From assembly GCF_002794255.1 (NCBI RefSeq), contig NZ_PGGW01000050.1, positions 62,001 through 126,000 on the forward strand: a stretch of DNA of 64,000 bases, read 5' to 3'. Shown here piece by piece: positions 18,220 to 27,555 of the stretch. Origin of the DNA: Streptomyces carminius (GTDB taxonomy: Bacteria; Actinomycetota; Actinomycetes; Streptomycetales; Streptomycetaceae). Every line of letters starts with the position of its first letter. The first letter of the stretch is position 1. The notes beneath the pieces are model-generated. The model saw only the letters and a list, made by a program, of their open reading frames with translations, made no database searches and was not told the DNA's origin. The translations under genes and the position numbers were made by a program.

Positions 18220-18259
18220 TGGTCCGGACCCCCCACAGCCGGAAAACGGAGACCAGAGA

Positions 18260-18934
18260 ATGCATTGTCATGACCGGGCCGAGTCCCCCCGCGGCTCCTT
18301 CCGCGCGGCGTTAGTACTCCTCTTCGCCGGGCTGCTCGCGCTGATCCCCTGGAGCAACAACACCGCCTCGGCGCACGGCGCCATCGTCAACCCCGGCTTC
18401 CGCGCGTACATGTGCCACGAGCGCTGGGGCGGCGACCACCTGAACCCCAACATGGCGCAGGAAGACCCGATGTGCGCCCAGGCCTGGCAGGCCAACCCCA
18501 ACACCATGTGGAACTGGAACGGCCTGTACAAGAACAACGTGGGCGGCAACTTCCGCGCCGCCGCCCCCGACGGGCAGCTCTGCAGCGGCGGCAACGCCGA
18601 GAGCGGCCGCTACCGGTCCCTGGACGCCGTGGGCGCCTGGAAGACGACCGACGTCAACACCAACTTCCGGATGGAGCTGTACGACCAGGCCAGCCACGGT
18701 GCCGACTTCTTCCAGGTCTACGTCACCAAGCAGGGCTTCGACGCCACCCGCCAGCCGCTGACCTGGGGCAACCTGGAGCTGGTGAAGACCACCGGCCGCT
18801 ACGCGCCCGCCCAGAACATCTCCTTCGACGTGAGCGCCCCCGGTCGCAGCGGCCGCCACATCGTGTACACGATCTGGCAGGCCTCGCACATGGACCAGGT
18901 CTACTTCCTGTGCAGCGACGTGAACTTCCGGTGA
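18260..18934 (+). CDS. Secreted AA10 lytic polysaccharide monooxygenase (single domain)
   Basis: Copper enzyme that oxidatively cleaves crystalline cellulose or chitin outside the cell. The 224-residue precursor has a signal peptide ending NNTASA, releasing a mature N-terminal His39 (HGAIVNPG), and His146 in QASHGADFF as second copper ligand. The body (MWNWNGLYKNNVGGN, HIVYTIWQASHMDQVYFLC) resembles single-domain Streptomyces AA10 enzymes acting on both polymers; no binding module is attached. The CebR box favours a cellulose role. Codon 18 (18311-18313) is TTA, so translation should need the bldA tRNA. Start ATG 18260 has CGGAG upstream. Confidence 0.92.
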   Translation: MHCHDRAESPRGSFRAALVLLFAGLLALIPWSNNTASAHGAIVNPGFRAYMCHERWGGDHLNPNMAQEDPMCAQAWQANPNTMWNWNGLYKNNVGGNFRAAAPDGQLCSGGNAESGRYRSLDAVGAWKTTDVNTNFRMELYDQASHGADFFQVYVTKQGFDATRQPLTWGNLELVKTTGRYAPAQNISFDVSAPGRSGRHIVYTIWQASHMDQVYFLCSDVNFR

Positions 18935-18969
18935 TCCGCTGAACCCTCGGTGGTGAATCGGTAGTGGTA

Positions 18970-19003
18970 GGCCCCGCCGGACGCCCAGGCGTCCGGCGGG
19001 GCC
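18970..19003. terminator. Strong hairpin terminator after the LPMO
   Basis: Perfect inverted repeat with 16-bp arms (GGCCCCGCCGGACGCC and complement) separated by CA, starting 36 bp after the LPMO stop. Confidence 0.85.
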
Positions 19004-19174
19004 GCGCTGTGTGCGCGGCCCGGGGGATCCCGCGGCCCCGCCGCGCGCCGGACCGGTCCGTCCACCGGGCCGTGCGGCGGTGTCACGGTCCGGGCGATCC
19101 GTCCGGCCATGCGTGTTCGGCCGGCTGGCCGTGGGCGTCGACGGCGCCGCGGGCAAGCGGGATGTTCCCGGCCT

Positions 19175-19203
19175 CGGTCGACGGCGGTCGACGTCGGTCG
19201 ACG
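19175..19203. repeat. Three CGGTCGACG repeats at exact 10-bp spacing
   Basis: Copies start at 19175, 19185 and 19195. Each contains the palindrome GTCGAC, so equivalent faces recur once per helical turn. They lie in the 306-bp convergent gap (18935-19240) between the LPMO and an SDR, where no gene is supported and no promoter is needed for either flank. Confidence 0.75.
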
Positions 19204-19240
19204 TGAGCGGGAGTTGACGCGTCCGTCTCCTCGGCGAGCG

Positions 19241-20074
19241 CTACGGCTGCGTCGCCGGGCCTGCGACGGCGGCCTCGGAGGTTGCCCAGAGCCGCGCCGC
19301 GTTGTCCGCGTTGAAGACGCGCGGGTTCGGACGGATGGGGTCGCCGGGGCCGTGGAGGGCACCGCTGGTCAGCTCGTCGGCCGGTGCTGTGGCGAGTCGC
19401 ACCAGGCGTCGGGCCGACTTCTCGGGGCCGGCCAGGAACGGCGCGTAACGGAAGAAGAAGCGCAGCGCCGTGTCGCGGCCGATGTCGGTCCGGGCCAGGC
19501 CGGGGTGCAGGCTGAGGCTCAGGATGTCGGGCCAGCGCCGCGCCGCCTCCATCGCGAAGAGCACGTTTGCGGCTTTGGAGGTCTGGTAGGCGGCGATGCC
19601 GTTGTAACGCCGCCCGTCGCGGTCCAGCCGGTCCGGGTCGAGCCGCACGTTGGGACCGGGGCGCACCGAGGTGTTCACGATCCGGCTCCCGCGCAGCCTT
19701 TCCCGCAGCAGCTTGCTGAGCAGGAAAGGTCCCAGGTGGTTGGCCTGGATGGTGGCCTCGTGGCCGTCCACGGTGCGCCGGTGGGACATCGTGGTCATGC
19801 CGGCGTTGTTCGCCAGCACGTCGATCCTCGGGTACGTGGCCAGCAGGTGATCCGCGAGTGCCCGTACGTCGGCCAGTCGTTCGAAGTCGGCCTGGAAGCG
19901 TCCCGGCTCGGCCCCGCGCCCGGCTGCCCGGACCCGGTCGACGGCGATCGCCAGACGGCGCTCGTCACGGCCGACCAGGACGACCCGGTCGCCCCCGGCG
20001 GCGAGCTGTTCCGCGGCGGCGAGCCCGATGCCCGAGCTCGCACCGGTGATCACGATCGTGCGTGGTTCCGCCAT
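19241..20074 (-). CDS. Short-chain dehydrogenase, retinol dehydrogenase-like
   Basis: 277 residues, NAD(P)-dependent. TGASSGIG cofactor motif, NNAG after strand 4, YQTSK as catalytic Tyr/Lys and a substrate-loop HPGLARTDIG (the HPG form typical of retinol dehydrogenase-like SDRs). ATG 20074 with GGGAGGAAC upstream. Monocistronic; substrate unknown. Confidence 0.87.
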   Translation of the reverse strand: MAEPRTIVITGASSGIGLAAAEQLAAGGDRVVLVGRDERRLAIAVDRVRAAGRGAEPGRFQADFERLADVRALADHLLATYPRIDVLANNAGMTTMSHRRTVDGHEATIQANHLGPFLLSKLLRERLRGSRIVNTSVRPGPNVRLDPDRLDRDGRRYNGIAAYQTSKAANVLFAMEAARRWPDILSLSLHPGLARTDIGRDTALRFFFRYAPFLAGPEKSARRLVRLATAPADELTSGALHGPGDPIRPNPRVFNADNAARLWATSEAAVAGPATQP

Positions 20075-20198
20075 GCCGGATGTTCCTCCCAGGTCCCGAG
20101 CCGTCACTGCGGTAGGACGCGAAGCGGGCGCCGCGGGTGCATCCGGGACCGAGAAACCGGACCCGGCGCCCCCGCCCACGCCCACCTCCGCACAGGGG

Positions 20199-21680
20199 TC
20201 ACCCCGCCGCGCGGCCCGCCCGTTCCACCAGCAGCCAGCCGGCCACCGTCATCGCCACCGCCGTCGGGGCGGTGATCCGTACCGCCACCAGCAGTGCGTC
20301 CTGGCCTTCCAGCAGGCCGCCGAGACCGGTCATGGACAGACCCAGCACCCCCAGCACGCACAGGGCCGCGCCCAGCGCGGCGGCCGGCGCGGCGGCGCGC
20401 GGGAGAAGGCCGGAACGAGGCGGGGAAGCGGGGGCCGGGCCGGGGACGGCGGTGGCGGCGGGACGCTCGAAGCGCCGGAAGACGGCCACCAGCAGTGCGG
20501 TGAGGAGCGCCGCGGCCCCGACCCGGGCCGGGACCCACGCCCACCAGACGGCGCTCGCCGGGGCGGGCAGGGGGATGTCGAGGGCGAACAGCAGCCCGTA
20601 CACGCCGAGCAGCGCGGTGAGGTGCCACAGGAAGGCCGTCATGGCCACCCCGTTGGCGGCGACCACCGCGCGCCACACCCGGGGCCGCGCCAGCAGCCGT
20701 GCCGCGGGAGCGCGCAGCAGCTCCACCGCGCCCACCAGCCAGGCGGCGTGGCAGAGCAGGGCCAGGGTGGGCGGGGACATGTTGCTGACCGGCTCGCCCG
20801 GCATGCCCACCATCGACAGCGGATACGGCCCCCACGCCACCAGCGCGGCGGCCGAGGCCAGCCCGCCCAGGGCCAGGGCCGCCGGAACACGCCGGTCCGG
20901 CCCCAGCCGCCCGTCGGCGCGCAGGATGCCCAACTGGTGGACCGCGAGCCAGACCAGGGCGAGGTTGAGGAACTCCACATACGGCATCCCGGCGGCGAAG
21001 CGCAGCAGGTCCACCATCGCCGCCCCCCAGGCGAGCGCGGCGAACACCCCCCAGCCGTACCGCTCGTTCAGCCGCAGCAGCGCCGGGGTGAGGGCCACCA
21101 GCGCCAGATAGACGCCGATGAACCACAGCGGCTGGGTCACCAGCCGGGCGGCGGTCTCCCACAGCGGGCCGTCGCGGCCCGTGACGTGGACGGCCAGTGC
21201 GGCCGCGCACCACACCGCGGTGAAGACCATGGTCGGGCGGAGCAGCCGCTGGAGGCGGGCGCGCAGGAACGCCGGGTAGCGCGGCGCGCCGGGCGGCAGG
21301 CGGCGGTCAAGCGAGCGGTGGGACAGCGCGTGCGAGAAGCCGCCGACCAGGAAGAACACCGGCATGATCTGCAACAGCCAGGTGGCGGGCTGCAGTTCGG
21401 GCACCACGGCCAGCAGGTTGCCCACCACCACGTGCCCGTCGTCCGGTCCGCCGGACCCGACCGTGACCGCCGCCATCAGCCAGTGGCCCAGCACCACCGT
21501 GCCGAGCGAGGCGACGCGCAGCAGGTCGACGTAGCGGTCGCGCCCGGCGGGCGTCGCCGCGGCGAGCGCGCGGACGCCGGACGCCCCGCGTCCTTCGGTG
21601 CCGGTGCCGGTGCCGGTGCCTGTCCCGGAGCCGGTGCCGGTGCTGTCTCCGGTGCGGTGTGCCGTCCCCCTGTTGTCCAT
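20199..21680 (-). CDS. Acyltransferase family 3 membrane protein
   Basis: 493 residues with about ten to twelve hydrophobic segments. The family features are RDRYVDLLRVASLGTVVLGHW at the N-terminus, with the conserved Arg and a catalytic-type His in GHW, and the PVFFLVGGFSH segment. Such proteins O-acylate envelope polysaccharides or secondary metabolites. The first 35 residues are a Thr-Gly repeat (GTGTGTGTGT) encoded by ggtgcc-type repeats. An inverted repeat lies 46 bp upstream of ATG 21680. Substrate unknown. Confidence 0.82.
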   Translation of the reverse strand: MDNRGTAHRTGDSTGTGSGTGTGTGTGTEGRGASGVRALAAATPAGRDRYVDLLRVASLGTVVLGHWLMAAVTVGSGGPDDGHVVVGNLLAVVPELQPATWLLQIMPVFFLVGGFSHALSHRSLDRRLPPGAPRYPAFLRARLQRLLRPTMVFTAVWCAAALAVHVTGRDGPLWETAARLVTQPLWFIGVYLALVALTPALLRLNERYGWGVFAALAWGAAMVDLLRFAAGMPYVEFLNLALVWLAVHQLGILRADGRLGPDRRVPAALALGGLASAAALVAWGPYPLSMVGMPGEPVSNMSPPTLALLCHAAWLVGAVELLRAPAARLLARPRVWRAVVAANGVAMTAFLWHLTALLGVYGLLFALDIPLPAPASAVWWAWVPARVGAAALLTALLVAVFRRFERPAATAVPGPAPASPPRSGLLPRAAAPAAALGAALCVLGVLGLSMTGLGGLLEGQDALLVAVRITAPTAVAMTVAGWLLVERAGRAAG

Positions 21681-21725
21681 GCCCGGCAGCCTGACGGCTG
21701 CGGCCACCTGTTCGACACGGTGTCC

Positions 21726-21748
21726 GTACTCAGAACCCGGCTGAGTAC
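21726..21748. promoter_or_regulatory. Inverted repeat upstream of the acyltransferase
   Basis: GTACTCAG (21726-21733) and CTGAGTAC (21741-21748) around AACCCGG. It lies 46-68 bp before the acyltransferase start and after the ispE stop, so it could be an operator or a weak terminator. The half-sites TGAGTAC recall the motif reported for the MacR response regulator, but the arrangement is reversed. Confidence 0.45.
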
Positions 21749-21798
21749 TTCGGCCGGGGCGCTGTACCCGGGGACGTCCGGGGCCGCCCGCGGGGTGC

Positions 21799-22782
21799 TC
21801 AGCGCACCGCCGCCCCCGGCGCCGGACCGGTGGCGGTACGGGCGGTGCGGCAGGTGCCCGACAGCCGCAGCTCCCGGGCGACGGCCGTCGCCGAGGCGGC
21901 GTCCGCCGCCAGGAAGGCACAGGTCGGGCCGGAACCGGAGACCAGGGCGGCCAGGGCGCCCGCCGCCGTGCCCGCCTTGAGGGTGTCGGCCAGACCGGGC
22001 AGCAGGGACAGCGCCGCGGGCTGCAGGTCGTTGGTCAGCGCGGCGGCCAGCGCGTCCGCGTCCCCGGCGCGCAGGGCGTCCAGCAGCGCGGCGGAGGGCT
22101 CCGGCGCGGGGACGTCGGCGACGCCCGCGCCCGCGCCGTGCCGCTCGCGCAGCCGGTCGCACTCGCGGTAGACGGCCGGGGTGGACAGCCCGCCCTCGGC
22201 GACGGCGAACGCCCAGTGGAAGGTGCCGCCCACCTCCAGCGGGGTCAGCACCTCGCCCCGGCCCCGCCCCAGGGCCGCGCCGCCGGTCATCGAGAACGGC
22301 ACGTCCGAGCCCAGCCCGGCGCAGATCGCCAGCAGCTCCTCGCGCGGGGTGCGGGTGCCCCACAGCGTGTCGCAGGCCAGCAGCGCGCCCGCCGCGTCGG
22401 CGCTGCCGCCGGCCATGCCGCCCGCGACGGGGATGTCCTTGGCGATGTGCAGGCGGACGTCGGGGGAGCGGCCGTGGCGCAGGGCGAGCGCGTAGGCGGC
22501 GCGGACGGCCAGATTGGTGTGGTCCAGCGGGACCCGGCCGGCGTCGGGCCCGGAGCAGGTGAGGAGCGGGCCCTCGCCCTCCGGGGCCGGGGCGGCGGTG
22601 ATCTCGTCGTACAGGTCGACGGCGAGAAAGACGTTCGCCAGGTCGTGGAAGCCGTCCGGCCGCAGCCCGCCCACCGTGAGCTGCGCGTTCACCTTGGCGG
22701 GTACGCGCACGGTGACCGGCGCGCCCGGGGTCCCGGGGACGGCGGCGCTCATGTCGGGGGTGCTCATGTCGGGGGTGCTCAT
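21799..22782 (-). CDS. ispE: 4-diphosphocytidyl-2-C-methyl-D-erythritol kinase
   Basis: GHMP-family kinase of the MEP isoprenoid pathway, 327 residues. [24 protein letters not shown] carries the substrate Lys and Asp/His region, [15 protein letters not shown] is the ATP loop and [11 protein letters not shown] the C-terminal GHMP motif. The start region is a 15-bp duplication giving ATGs at 22782, 22767 and 22752 ([11 protein letters not shown]). The first overlaps the rsmA stop (ATGA) and is chosen. Downstream end of the rpf-rsmA-ispE chain. Confidence 0.93.
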   Translation of the reverse strand: MSTPDMSTPDMSAAVPGTPGAPVTVRVPAKVNAQLTVGGLRPDGFHDLANVFLAVDLYDEITAAPAPEGEGPLLTCSGPDAGRVPLDHTNLAVRAAYALALRHGRSPDVRLHIAKDIPVAGGMAGGSADAAGALLACDTLWGTRTPREELLAICAGLGSDVPFSMTGGAALGRGRGEVLTPLEVGGTFHWAFAVAEGGLSTPAVYRECDRLRERHGAGAGVADVPAPEPSAALLDALRAGDADALAAALTNDLQPAALSLLPGLADTLKAGTAAGALAALVSGSGPTCAFLAADAASATAVARELRLSGTCRTARTATGPAPGAAVR

Positions 22783-23696
22783 GCGGTGCTGCCCTTCCGC
22801 TCCGCTACGGCCGCGAAGTCCTCGATCGTCAGTGCCTCCCCCCGGGCCCGGGGGTCGATCCCCGCGGCCCGCAGCGCCGCCTCGGCCGCCGCGGCCGAAC
22901 CGGCCCAGCCCGCCAGCGCGGCGCGCAGCGTCTTGCGGCGCTGCGCGAAGGCGGCGTCCACCACGGCGAAGACCTCCCGCCGGCCGGCCGAGGTGCGCGG
23001 CGGCTCGCGCCGGACCAGCGAGACCAGCCCGGAGTCCACGTTGGGCGCCGGCCAGAACACGTTCCGCCCGATCGCCCCGGCCCGCCGCACCTCCGCGTAC
23101 CAGGCGGCCTTCACCGACGGCACCCCGTACACCCGGGAACCGGGCTCGGCCGCGAGCCGGTCGGCGACCTCCGACTGCACCATCACCAGCCCGTGCTCGA
23201 GCGTCGGGAAGACGGCCAGCATGTGCAGCAGGACGGGCACCGCCACGTTGTAGGGCAGGTTGGCGACCAGCGCGGTGGGCGCCGGGCCGGGCAGCTCGGT
23301 GACGCGCAGCGCGTCGCGGTGGACCAGCGCGAAGCGGTCGGCGCGCGCCGGCAGCCGGGCGGCGACGGTCGCGGGCAGCGCGCCCGCCAGCACGTCGTCG
23401 ATCTCCACCGCCGTCACCCAGGCCGCCTCCGCCAGCAGCGCCAGCGTCAGCGACCCCAGCCCGGGCCCGATCTCCACCACCACGTCCGTGGGGCGCACCC
23501 GCGCGGTCCGCACGATCCGGCGGACGGTGTTGGCGTCGATGACGAAGTTCTGGCCGCGCTGCTTGGTGGGACGCACCCCCAGCGCGGCGGCCAGCTCGCG
23601 GACGTCGGCGGGGCCCAGAAGGGCGTCGGTGCCGGGAGGACCGGACGGACCGGACGGACCGGACGGGCCGGAGGGGGAGGGGGCCGCTGAGCTCAC
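22779..23696 (-). CDS. rsmA: 16S rRNA dimethyladenosine transferase (A1518/A1519)
   Basis: KsgA-type SAM-dependent methyltransferase acting late in 30S assembly, 305 residues. [14 protein letters not shown] opens the fold, [12 protein letters not shown] binds SAM and NLPYNVAVP is the catalytic NLPY motif. The N-terminus carries a PSGPSGPSG repeat. GTG 23696 overlaps the rpf stop (GTGA) and its own TGA overlaps the ispE ATG, so three genes are translationally linked. Confidence 0.95.
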   Translation of the reverse strand: MSSAAPSPSGPSGPSGPSGPPGTDALLGPADVRELAAALGVRPTKQRGQNFVIDANTVRRIVRTARVRPTDVVVEIGPGLGSLTLALLAEAAWVTAVEIDDVLAGALPATVAARLPARADRFALVHRDALRVTELPGPAPTALVANLPYNVAVPVLLHMLAVFPTLEHGLVMVQSEVADRLAAEPGSRVYGVPSVKAAWYAEVRRAGAIGRNVFWPAPNVDSGLVSLVRREPPRTSAGRREVFAVVDAAFAQRRKTLRAALAGWAGSAAAAEAALRAAGIDPRARGEALTIEDFAAVAERKGSTA

Positions 23697-25129
23697 CGCT
23701 GCAGTTTACGGCCGCACACCGGCCAGGGTGCCGCGCCCCGGTGCACGTACAGCTTCTTCGCCCGGCGGGTCTGCTCGGCCGGCGGGGCGTCCTGCGGCCG
23801 GCCGGTGCCGCCCAGCCGCCGCCAGGTGCGGGTGTCGAACTGGTACAGCCCGCCGTACGTCCCGGTGGGGTCCACCGCGTCCGGCCGCCCGCCGGACTCG
23901 CAGCGGGCCAGGGCCGCCCAGTCCAGGCCGTCGGCGCCGCGCTCCGTACGCGGCTCGGCGGTGCCCACCCGGATCACCCGCGGCTGGGGCTCGCGCACCA
24001 GCGCCGCGGCCGTCCGCCGGGGCCGCTGCCGTACGCCGTCCACCGTGCGCACCTCGTGGGTGATCCGCCGCAGCCCCGCGCGGCCCGGCCGCGCCACCAC
24101 CTCGGTGCCCCGCGGCAGGGCCGCGTCCGGGCGCCGCACGGTGCGGTACGGGACCGGTTCCTCGTGGACCTCCGTGGTGTCGGTGACGCGCCGGACGGTG
24201 ACCGTCTGGCCCTCGCGCGGGAAGGAGTCCAGTGGCGCGGACACCCGGTCCGCGCAGCGCACGCCGTCCTCGCAGGCCCGGCGCAGGCCGACGCCCGCCT
24301 CGGCCATCGCCTCGCGCACGGTCGCGGCGTTGGTGCGGACGGTGTGCTCGCGCCCGTCGGCCAGGAAGGTCACGGTCCGCTCGGTCCGCACCCGCAGCGC
24401 CAGGCCGCCGCGGCCGATGGGCCGGTCGCCGGGCACCGACAGGTACGCGCCCTCGGGACGCACCCCGAGCCGCCGCAGCGCCCGGGCCACGGTGGGGGCG
24501 GTGGTCCACACCCGCCGCTCGCGGCCGTCCACGGTGAGCGCGAGGGGACGGGCCCGGCGGACGGTGACCCGGTCGCCGTGGGCGAGCGCCGCGCCGGGGG
24601 CGGGGGAGACGGCGTCGTGCTCGCCGAGCTCCACGCCCTCGTCCGCCAGCAGCCCGGCGACGTCACCGGCGAAGGTGTGCAGGGTGCGCCGCTCGCCCTC
24701 CACGGTCAGCTCCACGGCCTTGTCGTGGGCGAGGAAGGCGGTGGTGCCGCCGGTCAGGAAGGCGAGGACCAGCGCCCGGGGCAGCAGGGCGCGCAGCGTC
24801 GCGGGGCGCCGGCCGGCCGGCCGCCGGGCGTGCGCGGCCCGCCGCCCCGTACGTCCCCCGGCCCGGCCCCCGGCGGGCGGGGGGACACAGGGGGGCGGGA
24901 CGTACGGCGCCGCGGGCGGGGGGACGTACGGGGGCGGGACGTACTCGTACCCGGGTCCGTACTCCCCGTACGAGGGGGGACGGGGATCGGCCGCTTCCCA
25001 CTCCCGTGTCTCCCACTGCTGGTCCCACGGCTGGTCCCACGGCTGGTCCCACGGCTGGTACGGAGGGGCGGCGGGGTACGCGGGCTCGTACCCGTACGCG
25101 TACTGCCGGGTCTCCTGCGGATGGCTCAC
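23693..25129 (-). CDS. rpfB: Resuscitation-promoting factor, RpfB-type
   Basis: Muralytic cell-surface enzyme that helps dormant cells and spores resume growth. 478 residues: a Tyr/Pro-rich cytoplasmic N-terminus with [12 protein letters not shown], a TM anchor near residue 115-133 ([15 protein letters not shown]), three DUF348 units, a G5 domain, and the lysozyme-like Rpf domain ([13 protein letters not shown] with the catalytic Glu, [13 protein letters not shown]) at the C-terminus. GTG 25129 is the start. First gene of the rpf-rsmA-ispE chain. Confidence 0.95.
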   Translation of the reverse strand: MSHPQETRQYAYGYEPAYPAAPPYQPWDQPWDQPWDQQWETREWEAADPRPPSYGEYGPGYEYVPPPYVPPPAAPYVPPPCVPPPAGGRAGGRTGRRAAHARRPAGRRPATLRALLPRALVLAFLTGGTTAFLAHDKAVELTVEGERRTLHTFAGDVAGLLADEGVELGEHDAVSPAPGAALAHGDRVTVRRARPLALTVDGRERRVWTTAPTVARALRRLGVRPEGAYLSVPGDRPIGRGGLALRVRTERTVTFLADGREHTVRTNAATVREAMAEAGVGLRRACEDGVRCADRVSAPLDSFPREGQTVTVRRVTDTTEVHEEPVPYRTVRRPDAALPRGTEVVARPGRAGLRRITHEVRTVDGVRQRPRRTAAALVREPQPRVIRVGTAEPRTERGADGLDWAALARCESGGRPDAVDPTGTYGGLYQFDTRTWRRLGGTGRPQDAPPAEQTRRAKKLYVHRGAAPWPVCGRKLQR

Positions 25130-25228
25130 GACGCGACTCCAAGCGGTCCGGGTGGCCGGACCCTAGCGGAGCCTCCGTCACTCTCCCAAGTTGTATGGAT
25201 ACCCTGGGTAACTTCTTCCTCGGATCCC

Positions 25229-26104
25229 TCAGTACCCGAAGGCGCGTGCGGTGTTGGCCGCGATGTGCTCGGCCAGCTTCTCCTCGTCCAGCCCCTTCAC
25301 CCCGGCCATGGCGCGCAGCGTGTACGGGATCAGATACGGGGCGTTGGGGCGTCCGCGGTACGGGGCCGGGGTCAGGAAGGGCGCGTCGGTCTCCACCAGC
25401 AGGAGTTCGGGCGGCGCGACGGCCAGCGCGTCGCGCAGCGGCTGGGCGTTCTTGAAGGTGACGTTCCCGGCGAACGACATGAACCACCCCCGCTCGGCGC
25501 ACACCCCGGCCAGCTCCGCGTCGCCGGAGAAGCAGTGGAAGACGGTCCGCTCGGGGGCGCCCTCCTCGGCCAGGACGCGCAGCACGTCCTCGTGGGCGTC
25601 GCGGTCGTGGATCACCAGCGCCTTGTCCAGCCGCTTGGCCAGTTCGATGTGGCGGCGGAAGGAGTACCGCTGGGCCGCGCGCCCCTCCTCGCCGGTGCGG
25701 TAGTGGTCCAGGCCCGTCTCGCCGACGGCCAGCACCTCCGGCCGGGCGGCCAGCGCGGCGATCTCCGCCAGCGCCTCGTCCAGGGCCGTGCGCCCCCCGG
25801 CGGCCTCGATGCGCGGCGCCTCGTTCGGGTGCAGGGCGACCGCGGCCCACACGTTCTCGTGCTCGGCGGCGGTACGCGCGGACCAGCGGGAGCGCTCCAG
25901 GTCGCAGCCGACCTGGAGCAGAGTGGTCACGCCGACCGCGGCGGCGGCCGCGACCGCCTCCCCGACGGTGGTGTCCTGCATGTCGAGGTGGGTGTGCGAG
26001 TCGGCGACCGGTACGGCCAGGGGCGCGGGCGGCGGCGCGGGCCGGACGGGCTTCGCGCTCTTCCGCGCCCCGGCCGTCTCCGCCGTCTTGGGGGACTGCT
26101 CCAT
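25229..26104 (-). CDS. tatD: TatD-family metal-dependent deoxyribonuclease
   Basis: 291 residues, TIM-barrel hydrolase binding two metals. DSHTHLD gives the first His pair, GETGLDHYR the bridging Glu, VIHDRDAHED and FHCFSGD further ligands, and VETDAPFLTP the catalytic Asp. About 35 Lys/Pro/Ala-rich residues precede the domain. ATG 26104. The 99-bp gap to rpf holds a GGTCCGG/CCGGACC hairpin (25145-25162) and probably the rpf promoter. Confidence 0.92.
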   Translation of the reverse strand: MEQSPKTAETAGARKSAKPVRPAPPPAPLAVPVADSHTHLDMQDTTVGEAVAAAAAVGVTTLLQVGCDLERSRWSARTAAEHENVWAAVALHPNEAPRIEAAGGRTALDEALAEIAALAARPEVLAVGETGLDHYRTGEEGRAAQRYSFRRHIELAKRLDKALVIHDRDAHEDVLRVLAEEGAPERTVFHCFSGDAELAGVCAERGWFMSFAGNVTFKNAQPLRDALAVAPPELLLVETDAPFLTPAPYRGRPNAPYLIPYTLRAMAGVKGLDEEKLAEHIAANTARAFGY

Positions 26105-26180
26105 GTGGTCGATCCTAGGCGGCCCGGCCGTCCCGCCCGTCGCGCGCCCGCAGGCCCGCGCCGGCCCGTCCGGCCGTCGG

Positions 26181-26450
26181 TCAGGGCCGCTCGCGCGGCA
26201 GCGCCTGCTCCACCGCGGCCACCCGTCCCGCTCCCATGATCCGCACCACGTGCGTCTCGCAGGCCGGGCAGGCCGGGCGGGTCAGGGGTGACGGCACCCG
26301 CGTGCCGCTCGCCGGATCGTGGTAGGTGACGAAGGGGCGTCCGTCGAGGTCGGTGTGGTGCCGGATCGCGTACGCCTGCTCCCAGCCGTGCCCGCAGTGC
26401 ATGCAGGCGAACGAGTACTCCTCGTGAACGGTCGTGTGCCTGGGGTCCAT
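26181..26450 (-). CDS. Small zinc-ribbon protein (89 aa)
   Basis: Starts at ATG 26450 with a perfect GGAGGAGG site. Two Cys pairs, CMHCGHGW and CPACETHV, separated by about 45 residues, should bind one zinc; the middle carries HHTDLDGRPFVTYHDPASG. No membrane segment or signal peptide. The fold suggests a nucleic-acid or protein-binding accessory factor; no specific function is known to me. It lies 76 bp before tatD on the same strand. Confidence 0.75.
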   Translation of the reverse strand: MDPRHTTVHEEYSFACMHCGHGWEQAYAIRHHTDLDGRPFVTYHDPASGTRVPSPLTRPACPACETHVVRIMGAGRVAAVEQALPRERP

Positions 26451-26578
26451 GGGAACCTCCTCCGCTTTCTCCCAGTGGACTCCTCGGGTGCCCGAAATGC
26501 ACGTGTGTGACCGATCCTTTATGTGATTCCCGGCCGCACCCGCCGGGCCGCCTCCCGCCGGGACCCCTCCGGAGCGCC

Positions 26579-27436
26579 TCAGCCGGTTCCCGGTCCGGCG
26601 CTCTTCGCGGCGACCACCGCGTCGAACACCTCCCGCTTGGGCACCCCCGCCTCGCGCGCCACCGCCGCGATGGCCTCCTTGCGGCGCTCCCCGGCGCTCT
26701 CGCGCACCGCGACCCGTCGCACCAGCTCCGTGGCGTCCAGCCCGCCCGGGACCGCGGCGGGCGCGCCCTCGACGACGACGGTGATCTCCCCCCGCACGCC
26801 CTGGCCCGCCCACTCGGCCAGCTCGCCCAGCGGGCCGCGCCGCACCTCCTCGTACGTCTTGGTCAGCTCCCGGCACACCGCGGCCCGGCGTTCGGCGCCG
26901 TAGGCCTCCGCCATGGCCTCCAGCGCGGCGGCCAGCCGGTGCGGGGCCTCGAAGTACACCAGGGTGCGGCGCTCCCCGGCCGTCTCGCGCAGCCGCGCCT
27001 GCCGCTCGCCGGCCTTGCGCGGCAGGAAGCCCTCGAAGCAGAAGCGGTCCACCGGCAGCCCCGACAGCGCCAGCGCGGTCGGTACGGCGGACGGCCCGGG
27101 CACGGCCGTGACCCGTACGCCGCGCTCGACGGCGGCGGCCACCAGCCGGTAGCCGGGGTCGGAGACCGAGGGCATGCCCGCGTCCGTCACCAGCAGCACC
27201 CGGGCGCCGCCGGCGAGCGCCTCGGCCAGCTCCGGTGTGCGCGCCGCCTCGTTGCCCTCGAAGTACGACACCACCCGCCCGGTGACCTCGACCTCCAGCG
27301 CCCGGGTCAGCCGCCGCAGCCGCCGGGTGTCCTCGGCGGCCACGATGTCCGCCCCGGCCAGTTCGGCGGCCAGCCGCGGCGGCGCGTCGCCGATGTCGCC
27401 GATGGGGGTTCCTGCCAGTACGAGTGTTCCGCTCAC
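26579..27436 (-). CDS. rsmI: 16S rRNA C1402 (ribose-2'-O) methyltransferase
   Basis: SAM-dependent tetrapyrrole-methylase fold enzyme, 285 residues, that methylates C1402 in the decoding centre. Motifs: LAGTPIGDIGD, AAEDTRRLRRL, LVTDAGMPSVSDPG and PGPSAVPTALALSGLP; the C-terminal helical RsmI domain (ERRKEAIAAVAREAGVPKRE) is complete. GTG 27436 is the start. It diverges from pmt. Confidence 0.93.
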   Translation of the reverse strand: MSGTLVLAGTPIGDIGDAPPRLAAELAGADIVAAEDTRRLRRLTRALEVEVTGRVVSYFEGNEAARTPELAEALAGGARVLLVTDAGMPSVSDPGYRLVAAAVERGVRVTAVPGPSAVPTALALSGLPVDRFCFEGFLPRKAGERQARLRETAGERRTLVYFEAPHRLAAALEAMAEAYGAERRAAVCRELTKTYEEVRRGPLGELAEWAGQGVRGEITVVVEGAPAAVPGGLDATELVRRVAVRESAGERRKEAIAAVAREAGVPKREVFDAVVAAKSAGPGTG

Positions 27437-27555
27437 CCGGCCATCCTCCCAGGCGTCCGCCCCGGCGCCGCCCCGGCGCCGTCCCGGCCTCGTCCCGGCC
27501 TCGTCCGCCCGGTGGCGCCGGGACGGGGCGGGGCGACCGCGGGCCGTTCCCTACG

